NCBI RefSeq assembly: GCF_007565055.1
Contig: NC_044555.1
Span: forward strand, 39,596,235-39,660,234
Direction of reading: 5' to 3'
Source of the DNA: Rhinopithecus roxellana
Lineage: Eukaryota; Chordata; Mammalia; Primates; Cercopithecidae
DNA length: 64,000 bases
Shown: in pieces, positions 1 through 11,726 of the stretch
Layout: every line of letters begins with the position of its first letter
How positions within the stretch are numbered: the first letter of the stretch is position 1
Notes under the pieces: model-generated
Told to the model about the DNA's origin: nothing
What the model saw: the letters and a program-made list of their open reading frames with translations, nothing else
Database searches by the model: none
Translations under genes and position numbers: made by a program

Positions 1-58
1 GCCACTGCACTCCAGCCTGGGCGACAGAGCAGACTCCGTCTCAAAAAAAAAAAAAAAA
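1..58 (+). mobile_element. Alu SINE, 3' end only, cut by the window edge
   Basis: The window opens inside the right arm of an Alu (GCCACTGCACTCCAGCCTGG), followed by the GTCTC end and a 16-base A tail at about 43-58. The rest lies outside the window, so the subfamily cannot be assigned. Confidence 0.95.
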
Positions 59-1447
59 GTCATTTTATACATGTATCCAGATTTACTATTCTTTATGTAG
101 GAAGAGGAAATCTAATCACTGTAACTCGTTCATGGTCAGAAACAGGATGGATTTTGGTATTTAATATACAACAATAAAAATAAAATATTAATTCTTCTTC
201 AGTGTGTCTGCTGAAATACCAGTGACTATCTTTTCAAGTGTTAGCCAACTGCAGAGTCACATGATTTGTCTTCTCACATTGCATCTCTTACATTTTTGCT
301 TTCACATTGTGTCTCTTACAAACCAAGACCTATGTTTGAAAGTGTCTGCCAGTCCATTAACAAGAACATTTAATTAAAATGCCAGTTGTGTTACAACTTG
401 TTCCTTAAAAATTTCTAAATAACTGAAAAATGAAGGTTTACTTCCCAGCTGTAGATTCCCCAGATAAATTCAGGAAATGCCTTTATAAAATCTGGTAAGA
501 AAAAAAGTAAACAAAAAATTCTATTCCACATGACTTCTTTCATTAAGAAAATACCTGGAAGAGATTCTTCCAGTGTAAATATGGTAATGAATCCTTTGTA
601 ACTATAGCCTGGTGATATTTTGATTCATCATGTTTCTCAAATAAAGGTTAAGTCTCTACTTCATTTTTCAAGAGTTATTATTGATATTAGAACTTGCATT
701 GTATTATTTTGAATTGGTGGTTGTTTTGTATCATAAAACTAAGGAGATGATAATAGCATAGTTTCATGAATGACACAGTTTATTGACATACAAGTATAAT
801 TGTTTTCCCTTAGGTTTGCGGTGTTTAAAGAGGGGGAGAATAACATGAACAAATCTCACAGAGAATGTACTCAGTAGGCGAGGTACATTAACCACATAGT
901 AAGTGAGTTTCAAAATTATTAGTCTACTTGTTAAATCTGAATAAAAACAGGCCTCTGTGGAAAGTAAAGTCTAATTCAACTTTGAGGCATGACTTTATAG
1001 GAGTGGTTCTCAGGAGAGATTATATCCAACATAGTAGAAGATCTGTGAAGGTGCTTCAGGTCCTTTGACACAAGAAGATGAAGTTTCTGTTGACCAACAA
1101 GGCTTCAAAGGTTAACTCAAAGGCTAAAGATGTTGCTTTTGCTACTACCTGACCTGTTAGTCCTCAAAGCAGCTGACCATGCAGCCCTATCATAGAAGGT
1201 GTTCTTGATCTATAGCCTGCTACAGCGTAAGCTCTCAAAGTGTCTGTCAAATTTGGGTTTACATGTATTTTGAAGTGCAGGAGTTGAGGTCAATAACTCA
1301 CATATGGATTTTTATAAGGTGCAACCTTCTTAAGGGGAATGGGGAGTAAACTCCAAGTTCTTATCACGACAAAATATATCACTTATATAGCAAACTACAT
1401 AGGTGTTTGGAATCATTTCAAGGTTAAATAACAGTGATTATTGGTTT
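59..1447. other. AT-rich intergenic stretch, no recognised feature
   Basis: I see no open frame of note, no splice-bounded exon and no familiar repeat. It may hold strongly decayed repeats that only a library search would show. Confidence 0.5.
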
Positions 1448-1736
1448 AAAAGTACATGTTCTCACTCATAGGTGAGAATTGAACAATGAGAACATTTGGA
1501 CACAGGAAGGGGAACATCACACACTGGGGCCTGTCGTGGGGTGGGGGGCGAGGGGAGGGATAGCATTAGGAGATATACCTAATGTAAATGACGAGTTAAT
1601 GGGTGCAGCACACCAACATGGCATATGTATACATATGTAACAAACATGCACATTGTGCTCATGTACCCTAGAACGTAAAGTAGAAAAAATTAAAATAAAT
1701 AAATAAATAATATACTATTTATGAAAAAAAAGTACA
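1448..1736 (+). mobile_element. L1 3' end, 5'-truncated, with target-site duplication
   Basis: About 270 bp of L1 3' sequence in sense orientation: the end of ORF2 (CATGTTCTCACTCATAGGTG), a G-rich 3' UTR tract near 1535-1560, the GTATACATATGTAACAAAC block and an A-rich tail with AAATAAAT repeats ending near 1727. A 9-bp direct repeat AAAAGTACA flanks it at 1448-1456 and 1728-1736, which fits target-primed reverse transcription. The severe 5' truncation leaves no coding capacity. Confidence 0.9.
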
Positions 1737-2108
1737 ATATATGTGTCATGATCAACTGAAAAATTGTGAGCTTTCAGAATCCTATACTTTGGTCTAAATA
1801 ATAGAAAGTATAAATTACTTTTAAATAAATTTCTGCCACATTTATTACTTACCACATAGTTAACATGGAATTCCTTTCTATGAAGGAAGACTTCCACTGT
1901 AAGCTTCAAATGGACTAATCTGATCTTGTATATTTGCAAATTTAATCATTCAACTTATTAAATTATAAATAAAATTTTAGATATAAATGTAACAATTACA
2001 TTTTCTACTTCAATATTATTGAGATTAAATTTGGAGGGATTAAGTGAAACCAGTTATGGTATAATTTTCTGCCACTTCAATGAATGAGGGGTATGGCATT
2101 GAAAATGG

Positions 2109-2431
2109 TATCATAGGCTGGGCGTGGTGGCTCACCCCTGTAATCCCAGAACTTGGGGAGGCCGAAGTGGGTCAATCCCTTGAGGTCAGGTGTTTGAGAT
2201 CAGCCTGGCCGGCATAGTTAAACCCCATCTGTATTAAAAATACAAAAAACTTAGCTGGGCTTGGTGGCTCACGCCTGTAATCCCAGCTACTCGGAAGGCT
2301 GAGGCAGGAGAATCGCTTGAAACCAGGAGGCGGAGGTTGCAGTGAGCCAAGATCTTGCCACTGCACTCCAACCTGGGTGACAGAGCGAGACTCCACCTCA
2401 AAAAAATAATAATAATAATAATAATATCATA
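2109..2431 (+). mobile_element. Alu, full length (AluS-like), with target-site duplication
   Basis: Both Alu arms are present from 2116, with the middle A-rich linker and a tail that has become an AAT trinucleotide run (about 2400-2424). A direct repeat TATCATA at 2109-2115 and 2425-2431 marks the target duplication. Box A and box B regions of the left arm are recognisable but mutated. Confidence 0.95.
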
Positions 2432-2775
2432 AATCAGTTCAATGCCATTTAAGTTGGCTGAAAATTTGGCCCAACAAACAAATTGTGTCAATGTTTTTAG
2501 ACACAGTGATATAGCTAAAACACAAGTCCAGTTTACACTGGCTTAACAGGTTAAGGTAAACTGCATGTGATTTCACCATAATAAAAACATTGCAATGGCC
2601 CCACATCTTACCATTCAATTTGACATTAGTGAAAATCGTGGTTAGAAAAATCACCCCCCCATTTGAGAAAGTTTATCTTCTTAATTTGTGGCCTTGATGG
2701 AGTATTGGTTTTTGTGTTATCTGTGGTATTCCAGCTGCCATACCCAATGTTAAAGGTGTACAACTGGCCACATTT

Positions 2776-2910
2776 TAAATATATATATATATACACACAC
2801 ACATATATATGTATATATACACACATATATATGTATATATATATTGCATATGTCAAATATATACTGCATATATATATACTGCATATATGTGTGTATATAT
2901 ATACTGCAAA
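2776..2910. repeat. TA/CACATA low-complexity microsatellite
   Basis: Alternating TATATA, CACACA and TGTATA blocks, with an ATACTGCATA unit recurring three times toward the right end. It sits directly left of an L1 insertion. Confidence 0.85.
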
Positions 2911-2914
2911 TATC

Positions 2915-3297
2915 AAAGCACAACTATTTTTTAAACATTTATTTTAAATTCAGGAGTACATGTGCAGGTTTCTTATATAGGTAAACTCATGTTATGGAGG
3001 TATGTTGTATAGATTATTTTATCACCTGGGTATTAAGCCTAGTACCCACTAGTTATTTTTCCTGATCCTCTCCCTTCTCCCACCCTCCACCTTCAGGTAG
3101 GCCTCAGTGTCTGCTGTTTCGCTCTATGTGTCCATGTGTTCTCATCAGTTAGCTCCAACTCATAAATGAGAACATGTGCTATTTTCTTTGCAGCCACAAA
3201 AAGGAATGAGTTCATATCCTTTACAGGAACACGGATGGAGCTGGAAGTCATCATCCTTAGCAAACATGCAGGAACAGAAAACCAAAGTATAACTATT
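2915..3297 (-). mobile_element. L1 3' end with twin-priming inversion
   Basis: From 2929 to about 3185 the sequence is L1 3' UTR and ORF2 end in antisense. From about 3191 to 3283 it switches to L1 ORF2 in sense (CAGCCACAAAAAGGAATGAG, then GGATGGAGCTGGAAGTCATC), the segment that normally lies just upstream. This is the classic twin-priming arrangement. An imperfect 14-bp direct repeat (AAAGCACAACTATT at 2915-2928, AAAGTATAACTATT at 3284-3297; 12 of 14 match) frames both parts, so they were inserted in one event. Confidence 0.88.
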
Positions 3298-3917
3298 ATA
3301 TGGAAGTACTGCACTGCCATCTTTGAAAATGCAAACATAAATTCCATGACTTTGAAAAATGTTACTCCTGCTGACATTTCAAAGACAACGTACTTAAGGT
3401 TTGTAATACCAAACGTTTATTTTGGGATTTTAAAGGGAATATATTGTGTGAGGTGCAAAACTATTGGTTAAATATGTAGACCACTTATAAAGCATACTAG
3501 ACAGTAAATCAATATGGCATTGCCCTTATCACCCCTAATTATTTTGCAAGAAGTAAACATTTACACATACCTGAAAAGGTAAAATATATTTGAAAGGAAT
3601 GCAATTGTAAAATAGGATATTCTTTAGCATAGATGATGGCCGTGCTTGTAGGAAAACAATACAAATACTGGGATGTATTTTGGTGAACAATAATTTTTAC
3701 TTATGTCAATTATTTAATTTTCTCATAATCCTAGGTACTATTAAAAGTAAGTATTAATTTATCAGTCATTTATGCTTTTTATAAATTTTAATAAACTGTA
3801 TTTCTTGCTTTGTGCTAATCATTGTGTTAGACTTTATAGAAGATATGAAGCTGAATAAAGCACAGAATATAGAACATTATTATTCTTATAGAACTTATAT
3901 AGAGATCTTATCCATTT
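3298..3917. other. AT-rich stretch without recognised features
   Basis: No gene, RNA or familiar repeat seen. Confidence 0.45.
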
Positions 3918-5372
3918 TCACTAGGAATAGAATGGACATTCATCAACTTGATGAAGAACATCTACAACTAATACCATATTTAATGAGAAAACATTAGAAG
4001 CTTCTCTTTTAAATTAGGGATAAGACAAAGAGGTCTTCTATCATCACTTCTATTTGACGTTGTACTGGACATTCTTGCCATAGAAATTAGTAAAAAAAAA
4101 AAAAATTTAGTCCTGGAACGGTCGCTCATGCTTGTAATCTCAACACTTTGGGAGGCCACGCTGGGAGAATGGCTTAAGTTCAGGAGTTCGAGACCAGCCT
4201 GGGTAACATAGTGAGACCCTGTCTCTACAAAAGATTTTTAAAAATTAGCCAACTATGGTGGCACATGGCTGTAGTCCTAGCTACTTAGGAGACTGAGGTG
4301 GGAGGACTGCTTGAGCCTGCAGTGAAGCTGTGATCCTGCCACTAACTGTACTCCAGCTTGGATTATAAGCAAGACTCTGTCTCAAAAGAAAAAAAAAAGA
4401 AGAAGAAGAAAAGAAAAAAATGAATTAAAAACCCCATCAATTTAGGAAATAAGACTAGAATTTGCTCATATCATATTATATAAAACAATTCAAAGCATCC
4501 ACTATTAGAGCTAGTCAATGAGTCCAACAAATTTGAAGGACACATCAATATACAAAAACCAATTGCATGATTATATACTGTATTATAGCAATGAAGACTG
4601 GAATAAAGTTAACAAGATAGATGCGAGACTTATGCACAAATTAATACAAATCACCACTGAAAGAAATTAAAGAAGACCTAAATAGAGAAACATCTCATAT
4701 TCATGGATTAGATGTGTTAATCATGTTAAGATGGCAGTAATGTCCATATTAATATACAGATTCAATGACATACAATACTCACATTAATTTTAAAGGGATT
4801 GTGTAAATATCCTTGTAAAAATTCCAGCTACCTTTTTTCCTTTCTTTTCAGAAATTGACAAGTTGATCTTAAAATCTGCATGCAGATATGAAAAAACAAG
4901 AATAGTTAAAACTGCTTAAAAATAGAAAACAAATTTGGAGTGCTCACTCCCTTATTTCAAAACTTACTATAAATCTGCAGTAATCAAGACTCTGTGGTGC
5001 TATCATAAGGAAAGTAATAGTGGAATAATGAGTTGATTCAAAATGATTACCAAGAAAATTGAATGGGAGAAAAGATATTTTCCACAAATAATGCTGGGGC
5101 AGCTAGATATCATCATACAAAATAATAAATTTAAACCCCTGCCTCATACATATACAAAAATTAAGCAAATATGTATCAAAGACATATATATATAAGAGTT
5201 AACACCATAAAATGCATAGAAGAAAAAATAGAAGTAAATCTAAGACCTTGGATTAGGTAATAATTTTATAGATGTGACACAGTGACAAAAGACAAAAGTA
5301 AACAAATTCAACTACATAAAAATTGAAAACTAGTGTTCTTCAAATGAAACCAACAAGAGCATAAAAAGATGT
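3918..5372 (+). mobile_element. Old L1 (L1M-class) ORF2 fragment, interrupted by an Alu
   Basis: Decayed L1 ORF2 in sense: 3918-4108 matches the reverse transcriptase region, and after the Alu the similarity resumes at about 4436 through the C-terminal part (for example the TCTGCAGTAATCAAGACTCTGTG stretch near 4974). Stops and indels occur in every frame. Ends are approximate because the divergence is high. Confidence 0.75.
4109..4435 (+). mobile_element. Old Alu (AluJ-like) inside the L1M fragment
   Basis: A two-armed Alu with many substitutions from about 4109 (ACGGTCGCTCATGCTTGTAAT) to an A-rich tail with GAA repeats near 4435. Features such as GTGAGACCCTGTCTCTACAAAA and the right-arm sequence suggest AluJ. 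L1 ORF2 similarity lies on both sides. Confidence 0.88.
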
Positions 5373-5374
5373 CA

Positions 5375-5850
5375 TGTAAGGTCTGAAACTAAGTCACAAT
5401 AGTATTTGCTGCCTTTACATATGGGGAAATAAGACAGACATTGAATGACTTAATTCCAAGTTCTCCTCCCCATTCTATTCACAAGGATAAGGTATCCCAG
5501 ACAAACAAATCCTCCTCTATAAGTGGACCAGATGCAATTCTTGCTTTTTCATGAGCCACAAGTTTCAGTTCACTGCCAGCCTGTAGAATTATTCAAACTA
5601 GCCAATCACATCGTCCTTCAGGAGTCAGGAGTTATCCCACACTTCTGTTACTAAAAAAGCTATCTCACAAAGCCAGTGCTTGTCCATTATATTTCCTACT
5701 GTCATCTCTGGGTGGCCCTGTATGCTCGGCAGTACCCTCATACCCTGTGCTGTGTGTTTATGTGACTAATAAACTTATCTGTCCAGTGAGAGGTGTTGTG
5801 CACTTGGCCACCACCATAATTCTCAGGTAAGAATCCATTCTCATCAATAA
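5375..5850 (+). mobile_element. Possible solo LTR of an endogenous retrovirus
   Basis: The stretch could begin with TG at 5375, has an AATAAA signal near 5768 close to a GTGTGTTTATGTG block, and is richer in C and G than its surroundings, all of which fit an LTR. I do not recognise the family and the right end is uncertain. It could also be other decayed unique sequence. Confidence 0.35.
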
Positions 5851-7130
5851 GCTAAGTAGAAGGTGATTATAACAATTGCTATCATGAACAGAATTATCCA
5901 ACCATTATTGTAGTCACCTGGTCAGTCCTAATTAACTGTTCTTCGTTAAGTAACTGGTTCCATGGTAGGAGAAAGTTGCCTTGGACAGAACTGCCAATTT
6001 CTGATTATCTTGGTTTTGAATGTTGGCTTTTAAGGTACTTTATTGTCTCTATCTCTTCCTACCCTAAAGTACTGTCATCCAAAAGGCAAGAATTGTTTTT
6101 AATCGATGATAGCATAATGTGCAGATGAGTTTGGCCTCTGGTGGTCTTCAAGTCTACCACCTATAAAGGTGGCAACAACACAGCAGCCTAACTGGTTGGC
6201 TATTGAGTCATACTTTCCAAGAATCAGCCTAGAGCTCTCTGGTCAAATGTGTCTAGCCTGATGACTGTCCTTGGCTGGTTGAGAGAGCCATACAGACATG
6301 TTTGTGATTGTGCACCCTTGGGACAGACCCAGGCACAGACCTTGGTGAGGATTGTGAAAACAAAGGAGACTACCACCTTGGGAAGAATTAAACATGGCAC
6401 CCTGGTTGCTTAGCAAGAGTCATTGTTATTCAGGTGAGGGTAACAACTTCACACATTTTCTGTGCTGCTGCTTGCCTTGCTGTTGTTGCACACATTCTCC
6501 TAAACCCTAAGTGTATTGAGGTACACATCCATGGTGGCTGGTAATGAGAAAGGATCGAAAAACAAGCTATTCTAATGCAAAACAACTAGCCAAGGTACCT
6601 GAGTTTTACTCAATATTGCTACTTATAAGCACATCAAAGGGGTAATCTTGTGATACTGGGGCTTGATGGCCTCCAGCCACACCACATGCAAAATGACCTT
6701 ATTGGAGGTAGAATTCAATCTCAGGCAAATTGACTGGCAATCCCTGGAGAAAGTAGGTGGCTGCCTATGAGACAGGCCAGGCCACATGCTTCTAAAATTC
6801 TCTGTAACTATGCAGAATGTTACCACTCATGCAAAATTGGATGGAGACAGAAACTGAAAGCCATGACTTTATACGGCTAGAAATCCAAAATATGAGGACA
6901 TTTATGCAGAGAAAAAATAAAAATAAAAATAAAATGTTGTGAGGAAAGGAAGGGCCATAGCAAAGGATGTTTGTCATCTGAGTTGTGACACTCAAAACCT
7001 TCTACTGTGCCATTTTTCTGTTTATGGGTTTGTTTCAACAAAGTCCTGGCCTCAGTGTTATAGGAGAAAACACCCACGTCACCTCTGTGGCACAACAAAG
7101 GGGTTAATTAAAAGCTGACTTAATCCCAGG
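5851..7130. other. Unassigned region, perhaps ERV-internal relic
   Basis: No long open frame and no motif I can name. Base composition is more balanced than in the AT-rich unique stretches nearby, and it follows a possible LTR, so decayed retroviral internal sequence is possible. I have no direct evidence for it. Confidence 0.25.
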
Positions 7131-7134
7131 TCCT

Positions 7135-7939
7135 ATATATCACATTTTGTTTATCCATTCATCAACCAATAGATACTTGGGATACTTCCACCTTTTGGCT
7201 GTTGTGAAAAATGATGCTATGAAGAAGCGTATACAAATAGCTGTTTAAATTGCTGCTTTCAATTATTTTGGGTGGAGTTGCTGGATTATACAGTATTTGT
7301 AATTTTAATTTTTTTAGGACTTGCCATTCCATACTTTTTCCCACAACAGTTTCATCATTTACATTTCCACCAGTAAAGCACATGGATTCCAATTTCTCCT
7401 AATCTGTACCAACACTTGTTATTTTATGTGTTTTTGATAACATTCATCCTAATGAATGTGAAATGGTATCTCATTATGGTTTTGATTTGCATTTCTCTGA
7501 TGGTGTATGATGTTGAATATGTTTTTATGTGCATACTGGTTATTTGTAAATTATTTGAATAAGTGTCAACTCAAGTCCTTCATCCAATTTTCAACTGGAC
7601 AGTTCATCTTTTTGTTGATGAGTTGTATGTTTTGTATTTATTCTGGATATTAGCTCCTTGTCAACTATGATTTGTGAATATCTTCTTCCATTTTATGTGT
7701 TTCCTTTTTACTCTGTTGATAGTGCCCTTTGATTTTTAAAAGTTTTTATAAGTCAAGGAGCTACTCCAATATATCTCTTTTCTTCTGTTTTCTATGCTTG
7801 TCATATTAAAGGGATCATTTTGGCCGGGTGCCATGGCTCACGCCTGTAATCCAAGCACTTTGGGAGGCTGAGGCTGGCAGATGACCTGAGGTTAGGAGTT
7901 CAAGACCAGCCTGGCCAACATGGTGAAACCTCATCTCTA

Positions 7940-7987
<48 letters not shown>

Positions 7988-8370
7988 TCAGATGCAGTGG
8001 TGCATGCTTGTAGTCCCAGCTACTCAGGAGGCTGAGGCTGGAGAATTGCCTGAGCCTGGGAGGCCGAGGTTGCAGTGAGCCAAGATCGCAACACTGCACT
8101 CCAGCCTGGGCAACAGAGTAATATTCTGCCTCAAATAATAATAATAATAACAAATAAAGGGATCATTTCTAAATTCAATGTCGTAAAGCTTTACCGCCAT
8201 ATTTTCTTCTAAGTGTTTTATAGTTTTAGCTCTTACTGTTACATCATTGATTCATTATGAATTAAAAATTTTATATGCTGTAAAGTAAGGGCTCCTCTTC
8301 ATGCTTTGGCATGTGAACATTTAGTTTTCCCAGCACCATTTGTTTAATAGACTGACTGGCTTTTGCACCT
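7135..8370 (-). mobile_element. Old L1 ORF2 3' part, antisense, split by an Alu
   Basis: Antisense L1 ORF2 similarity runs from TTTATCCATTCATCAACCAA near 7150 through ATGGTATCTCATTATGG near 7464 to TTCCCAGCACCATTTGTTTAATAGA near 8327. An Alu with perfect 13-bp target duplication interrupts it. The reading frame is destroyed by many substitutions and indels. Confidence 0.82.
7808..8168 (+). mobile_element. Alu with a 44-base A run in its middle
   Basis: A full-length Alu (7822-8155) bounded by a perfect 13-bp duplication AAAGGGATCATTT at 7808-7820 and 8156-8168. The linker between the arms, usually a short A-rich string, is a pure A run at 7942-7985, and part of the normal downstream sequence is missing there. 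The tail is an AAT run. Confidence 0.95.
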
Positions 8371-8484
8371 CTAAAACACAAGTTGTGAATTAACCGTAAC
8401 ATTTGCTAAAATATACCAACTGGAAAACTCTTGTAAATTTAATACTGGGTTTCAAATTACAGGTATAACTGGGAATCTCATTAA

Positions 8485-9380
8485 ATTTAAACATGGTACT
8501 GTTAGCAGCAGAACTTATGAGTCACATGGCACCAGAGTATGTTAGCAGCAAAACGTATCTGAGTCACGCAGCACCAAAGTATGTTAGTGGCAGTGAATCC
8601 ATACAGGTCTGCAACAACCTCAATTCGTGCCTCCTCAGAAGATATATTTTGACTGAGGGGCATAAGGCAGAAGGAGAGACTGAGGCAAATTTTAGAGCAG
8701 AAGTGAAGTTTATTAGAGAATTTCAGAATAGGAATGAAATAAATGTGTATGCTTGGAAGAGGGCCAAGTGGGCGACTTCAGAGATCAAATGTACTGTTTG
8801 ACCTTTTGACTAGGGGTTTTATATGCTGGCATTCTTCTGGGGTCTTGGGTCCCTTCTTCCTTGATTCTTCCCTTGGGGTGGGCTGTCCACATGCACAGTG
8901 GCCTGCCAGCACTTGGGAGGTGAGCATGCATAGTGCATTTATTGGAGTTATATGCATGCTTACTTGAGACATTCTTCCTTTACCAGTTGAATGTCCCTAG
9001 GAGGTCATATAGCAATTATATTCTGTCATTTTGCCTTTTAGTGAATATGCTTGAACCTACTCACCCAACTCCCAAGACCCCATCAGGAATCTGCCGATCA
9101 TCAGCCCCCAGGTTTCCTATATCCATTTGGAGACTACCTTTCCCTGGTGCCAGCTGAGACCAATTACTATTTCAGAGAAACAGTTTAACAACCACCTGTC
9201 CATCACCTGATGGTTGCCTGACATTCCTGATAGTGGTGGGGGCCTCTCCTTCCCTGTTCATGTCTGATTAGCTGTCTAATGTAACAATACCTACTATAAT
9301 CTTAGCGGGAGGTTAACTAAATATACAATAGAAGGTTAACAGGTATAAGTCACCTTAGTTATCATAAAATTAAATTGTTT
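8485..9380 (-). mobile_element. Probable LTR of an endogenous retrovirus, antisense
   Basis: The minus strand has an AATAAA signal (TTTATT at about 8709-8714) followed by CTCTAAAATTTGCCTCAGTC-type sequence seen at the ends of several ERV LTRs, and upstream a GC-richer stretch. I recognise the style but not the family, and the right boundary is a guess. The left end carries a 40-42 bp tandem duplication. Confidence 0.5.
8501..8595. repeat. Tandem duplication, 40-42 bp unit, about 2.3 copies
   Basis: GTTAGCAGCA starts unit 1 at 8501 and unit 2 at 8541; a third partial unit starts GTTAG at 8583. Both full units contain GAGTCAC and GCACCA and end AGTAT. Confidence 0.85.
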
Positions 9381-9599
9381 CTGTCTTTTACACAAAAGCT
9401 TGACAAAATGGTACCCTATAAACCTCAAGTTAAAATAGTCAACATAGTCCCATATAAATTAAAACAATACATTTCCACAATTGTGTTGTATAAGACTATA
9501 GTATAATAAAAGTAAATCTATTTGGACTTTTGTTCTCCCTTCTTGGCACAGGGTTTCAAAAAATGTTTGATATTTCCTGAGTGATAGAAATGTCCTTTG

Positions 9600-10260
9600 T
9601 TATTTATAAAAAGCCCCTTGGAACCATACCAGAGTTTATACTAAGAAGGTGACTTATGGGAGTTGGTTGCCAGAAAAACCATCCACATGATTAGGCAGAA
9701 AAAATTGTCAACCCCACTTTATTACCTTCAAGGAAGGGAGAAGGGCTGAAGAGTGAGTTAAATAACTTGGCCACTGATGTAATTAAGCATGCCTACATGA
9801 TAAAACTTCCACAAAAAAAAAAAAAAAAAAAAAAAAAATCTCTGTACAATGAGATTTGGAGAGCTTCTTGCCTGGTAAACACGTGCATGTAATGGGAGGA
9901 TGGCACACCCCAACAACATGGGGACAGAAATTTTGTACTACTGCACTCCCTTGCTTTATGTACCTCTTCATATGCTTATTTATGTAATTTATAATACAAC
10001 AGTACCCATAATACAGCACTTGCCCGAGAGTTTTGTGAGTAATTCTAGCGAATTATCAAAATTTAAGGGAAGTTGGGAAACCCTACATTTATAATTGGTG
10101 AGTTGAAAGTGCAGATGGCACCCAGAATTTGGGACTGACATTTAACGTGAGGGTAATCTGTGGGACTTAACATTTGGGGTCTGCACTAATTTCACATATT
10201 ATCATCAAAACTGAATTGAATATCAGGACATCTAGCTGGTGCCAGAGAATTATTATCTGA
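9600..10260 (+). mobile_element. Probable ERV LTR, decayed
   Basis: The stretch 9640-10255 resembles a familiar LTR class with a CATGATAAAACTTCCA block, a TATAATACA region in the usual polyadenylation zone (about 9991), and a tail in which CATCTAGCTGGTGCCAGAGAATT (10228-10250) is characteristic. An expanded A run (9813-9838) sits inside. I cannot name the family with confidence. Decayed pol-like sequence follows, so this may be the 5' LTR of one relic. Confidence 0.5.
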
Positions 10261-10264
10261 ACAC

Positions 10265-11100
10265 AAGTACCTAATTAGTAAAGAGGGAATTATTCCCACA
10301 GCTTTTCCATTTAACAACCTTATTGGCCAGCTCTTAAACCTGGAAAAAATGAATAGTTTCTCATGGCAGATTACTGCAACTTTAATGTTATGGTCTCATC
10401 CACTAAGGCCTCCTATGCTCAATATCACTGAAAATACTGACTCCCTCCAAATAGTAACTGGAGAATATTGTCCTATTATAAATTTGGCTAATATGTTCTG
10501 TTCAATTTGTATTTCAATGCCTCTCTGCTGAAGTTTACCTTTCCCCATGAAGGGGCACAATACACCTGTATCATGCTACCTATGGTGTATTTCAGCAGCC
10601 TTGCCATTATGCCATTACACACAATTTTTGTAGGCAAGATATTAACTCTGCCATCTTTTTTTTCAGGAGCATGAGCATATTACACTGATTACATTCTACT
10701 CTGAGAAGATTTGTTTGATGTACTGATTAAAGAAATACAAGTACAAGGGAGTTTACAAAAAAATAAGTCATTGCTCCATATATAGTGAAAAGCCCTGCCA
10801 CCTTTGTTAAAATTCTAAAAATCAGTTGGTGAACTGAAGAGTGCTTCATCGCTGACACTGCCAAGAAAGAGCTATTCATGTTCTCAGTACCCATAATATT
10901 TATAAAAGTCCAGCATCTTTTGATCATTTTTGGATTCTGGAGACAACATATACCTCCTTTACAAATTTTGCTTAATATCGCTGCTGTGTGACTTTATAAT
11001 TGATAAACTTTAAATGGGAGACTCTCCAACAACAGAATCTAGAATATGTCCAAGTTGAAATCAACAGGCACTCCTGGAGATTCTTTATGAAACTGCCATT
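10265..11100 (+). pseudogene. Decayed retroviral pol (reverse transcriptase) relic
   Basis: Short plus-strand frames, notably 10349-10531 and the following 100 codons, look like ERV reverse transcriptase. NLANMFCSI (frame at about 10480) resembles the conserved aspartate-bearing strand of RT, with N where the catalytic aspartate is expected. The reading frame is broken by stops and shifts, and no protease or integrase could be placed. Family knowledge suggests a class I-type or related ERV; the assignment rests on motif resemblance alone. No function is expected. Confidence 0.45.
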
Positions 11101-11109
11101 GCAAAATTA

Positions 11110-11715
11110 TAACTGAGAAAATTATTACAGTGAAAGAGATCTGACGTGACTCCACCTTGCTTATAACCTCCAAGCTGTCCTTGTTCATTCCTGAGTGCAG
11201 GGCAAACTAATTTGGGGAGGAACTTACAGTTTATAGTTTAACTTTGAAACAAAGATGATAACAGCCCTTTCCCAAAACAAACAAACAAACAAACAAACAA
11301 ACACTTCCTGCCTGGGAACTACACTGGCTTTGTAGAACTATCAAATTAGCCTCAAATATAGAAATTATGGTTTAGGAGTCAAACAGCTGGAGTCTACAAG
11401 ATTCTGACCCTCCCCAAATTGCTCCTGGGGACAGCATCGCTGTTGTAAAACCTAAGATCGGTGCTTGAGATATTTTGCAGAGCCTGAACTTGATGGATTA
11501 GCCGGCAACACCCAGATCAACAAACTGGCTCATCTGGTCTTGTGGTCCTCACCCAGGAACTGACTCAGCACAAGAGGATAGCTTCAACTCCCTGTGATTC
11601 ATCTCAAACCTGACCAATCAACACTCCTGACTCATTGGCCCCCTACCCATCAAATTGTCCTTAAAAACTCCAGTCCCTGAGTTTTTGTGGAGACTGATTT
11701 GAGTAATAACAAAAC
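11110..11715 (+). mobile_element. Possible ERV LTR end, cut by the L1 element
   Basis: The block from about 11110 to 11715, with CACTCCTGACTCATTGGCCCC near 11622 and TTTGAGTAATAACAAAACTC at about 11697, resembles the polyadenylation zone of an ERV LTR. The part that should follow is missing where the minus-strand L1 begins (11727). It contains an (AAAC)n run at 11276-11302. Family not resolved. Confidence 0.42.
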
Positions 11716-11726
11716 TCTGGAAAAGA

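Noticed and set aside
2626..2947. Frames of about 95 codons rich in Tyr, Ile, His
   Set aside because: Translation of the TA/CA microsatellite.
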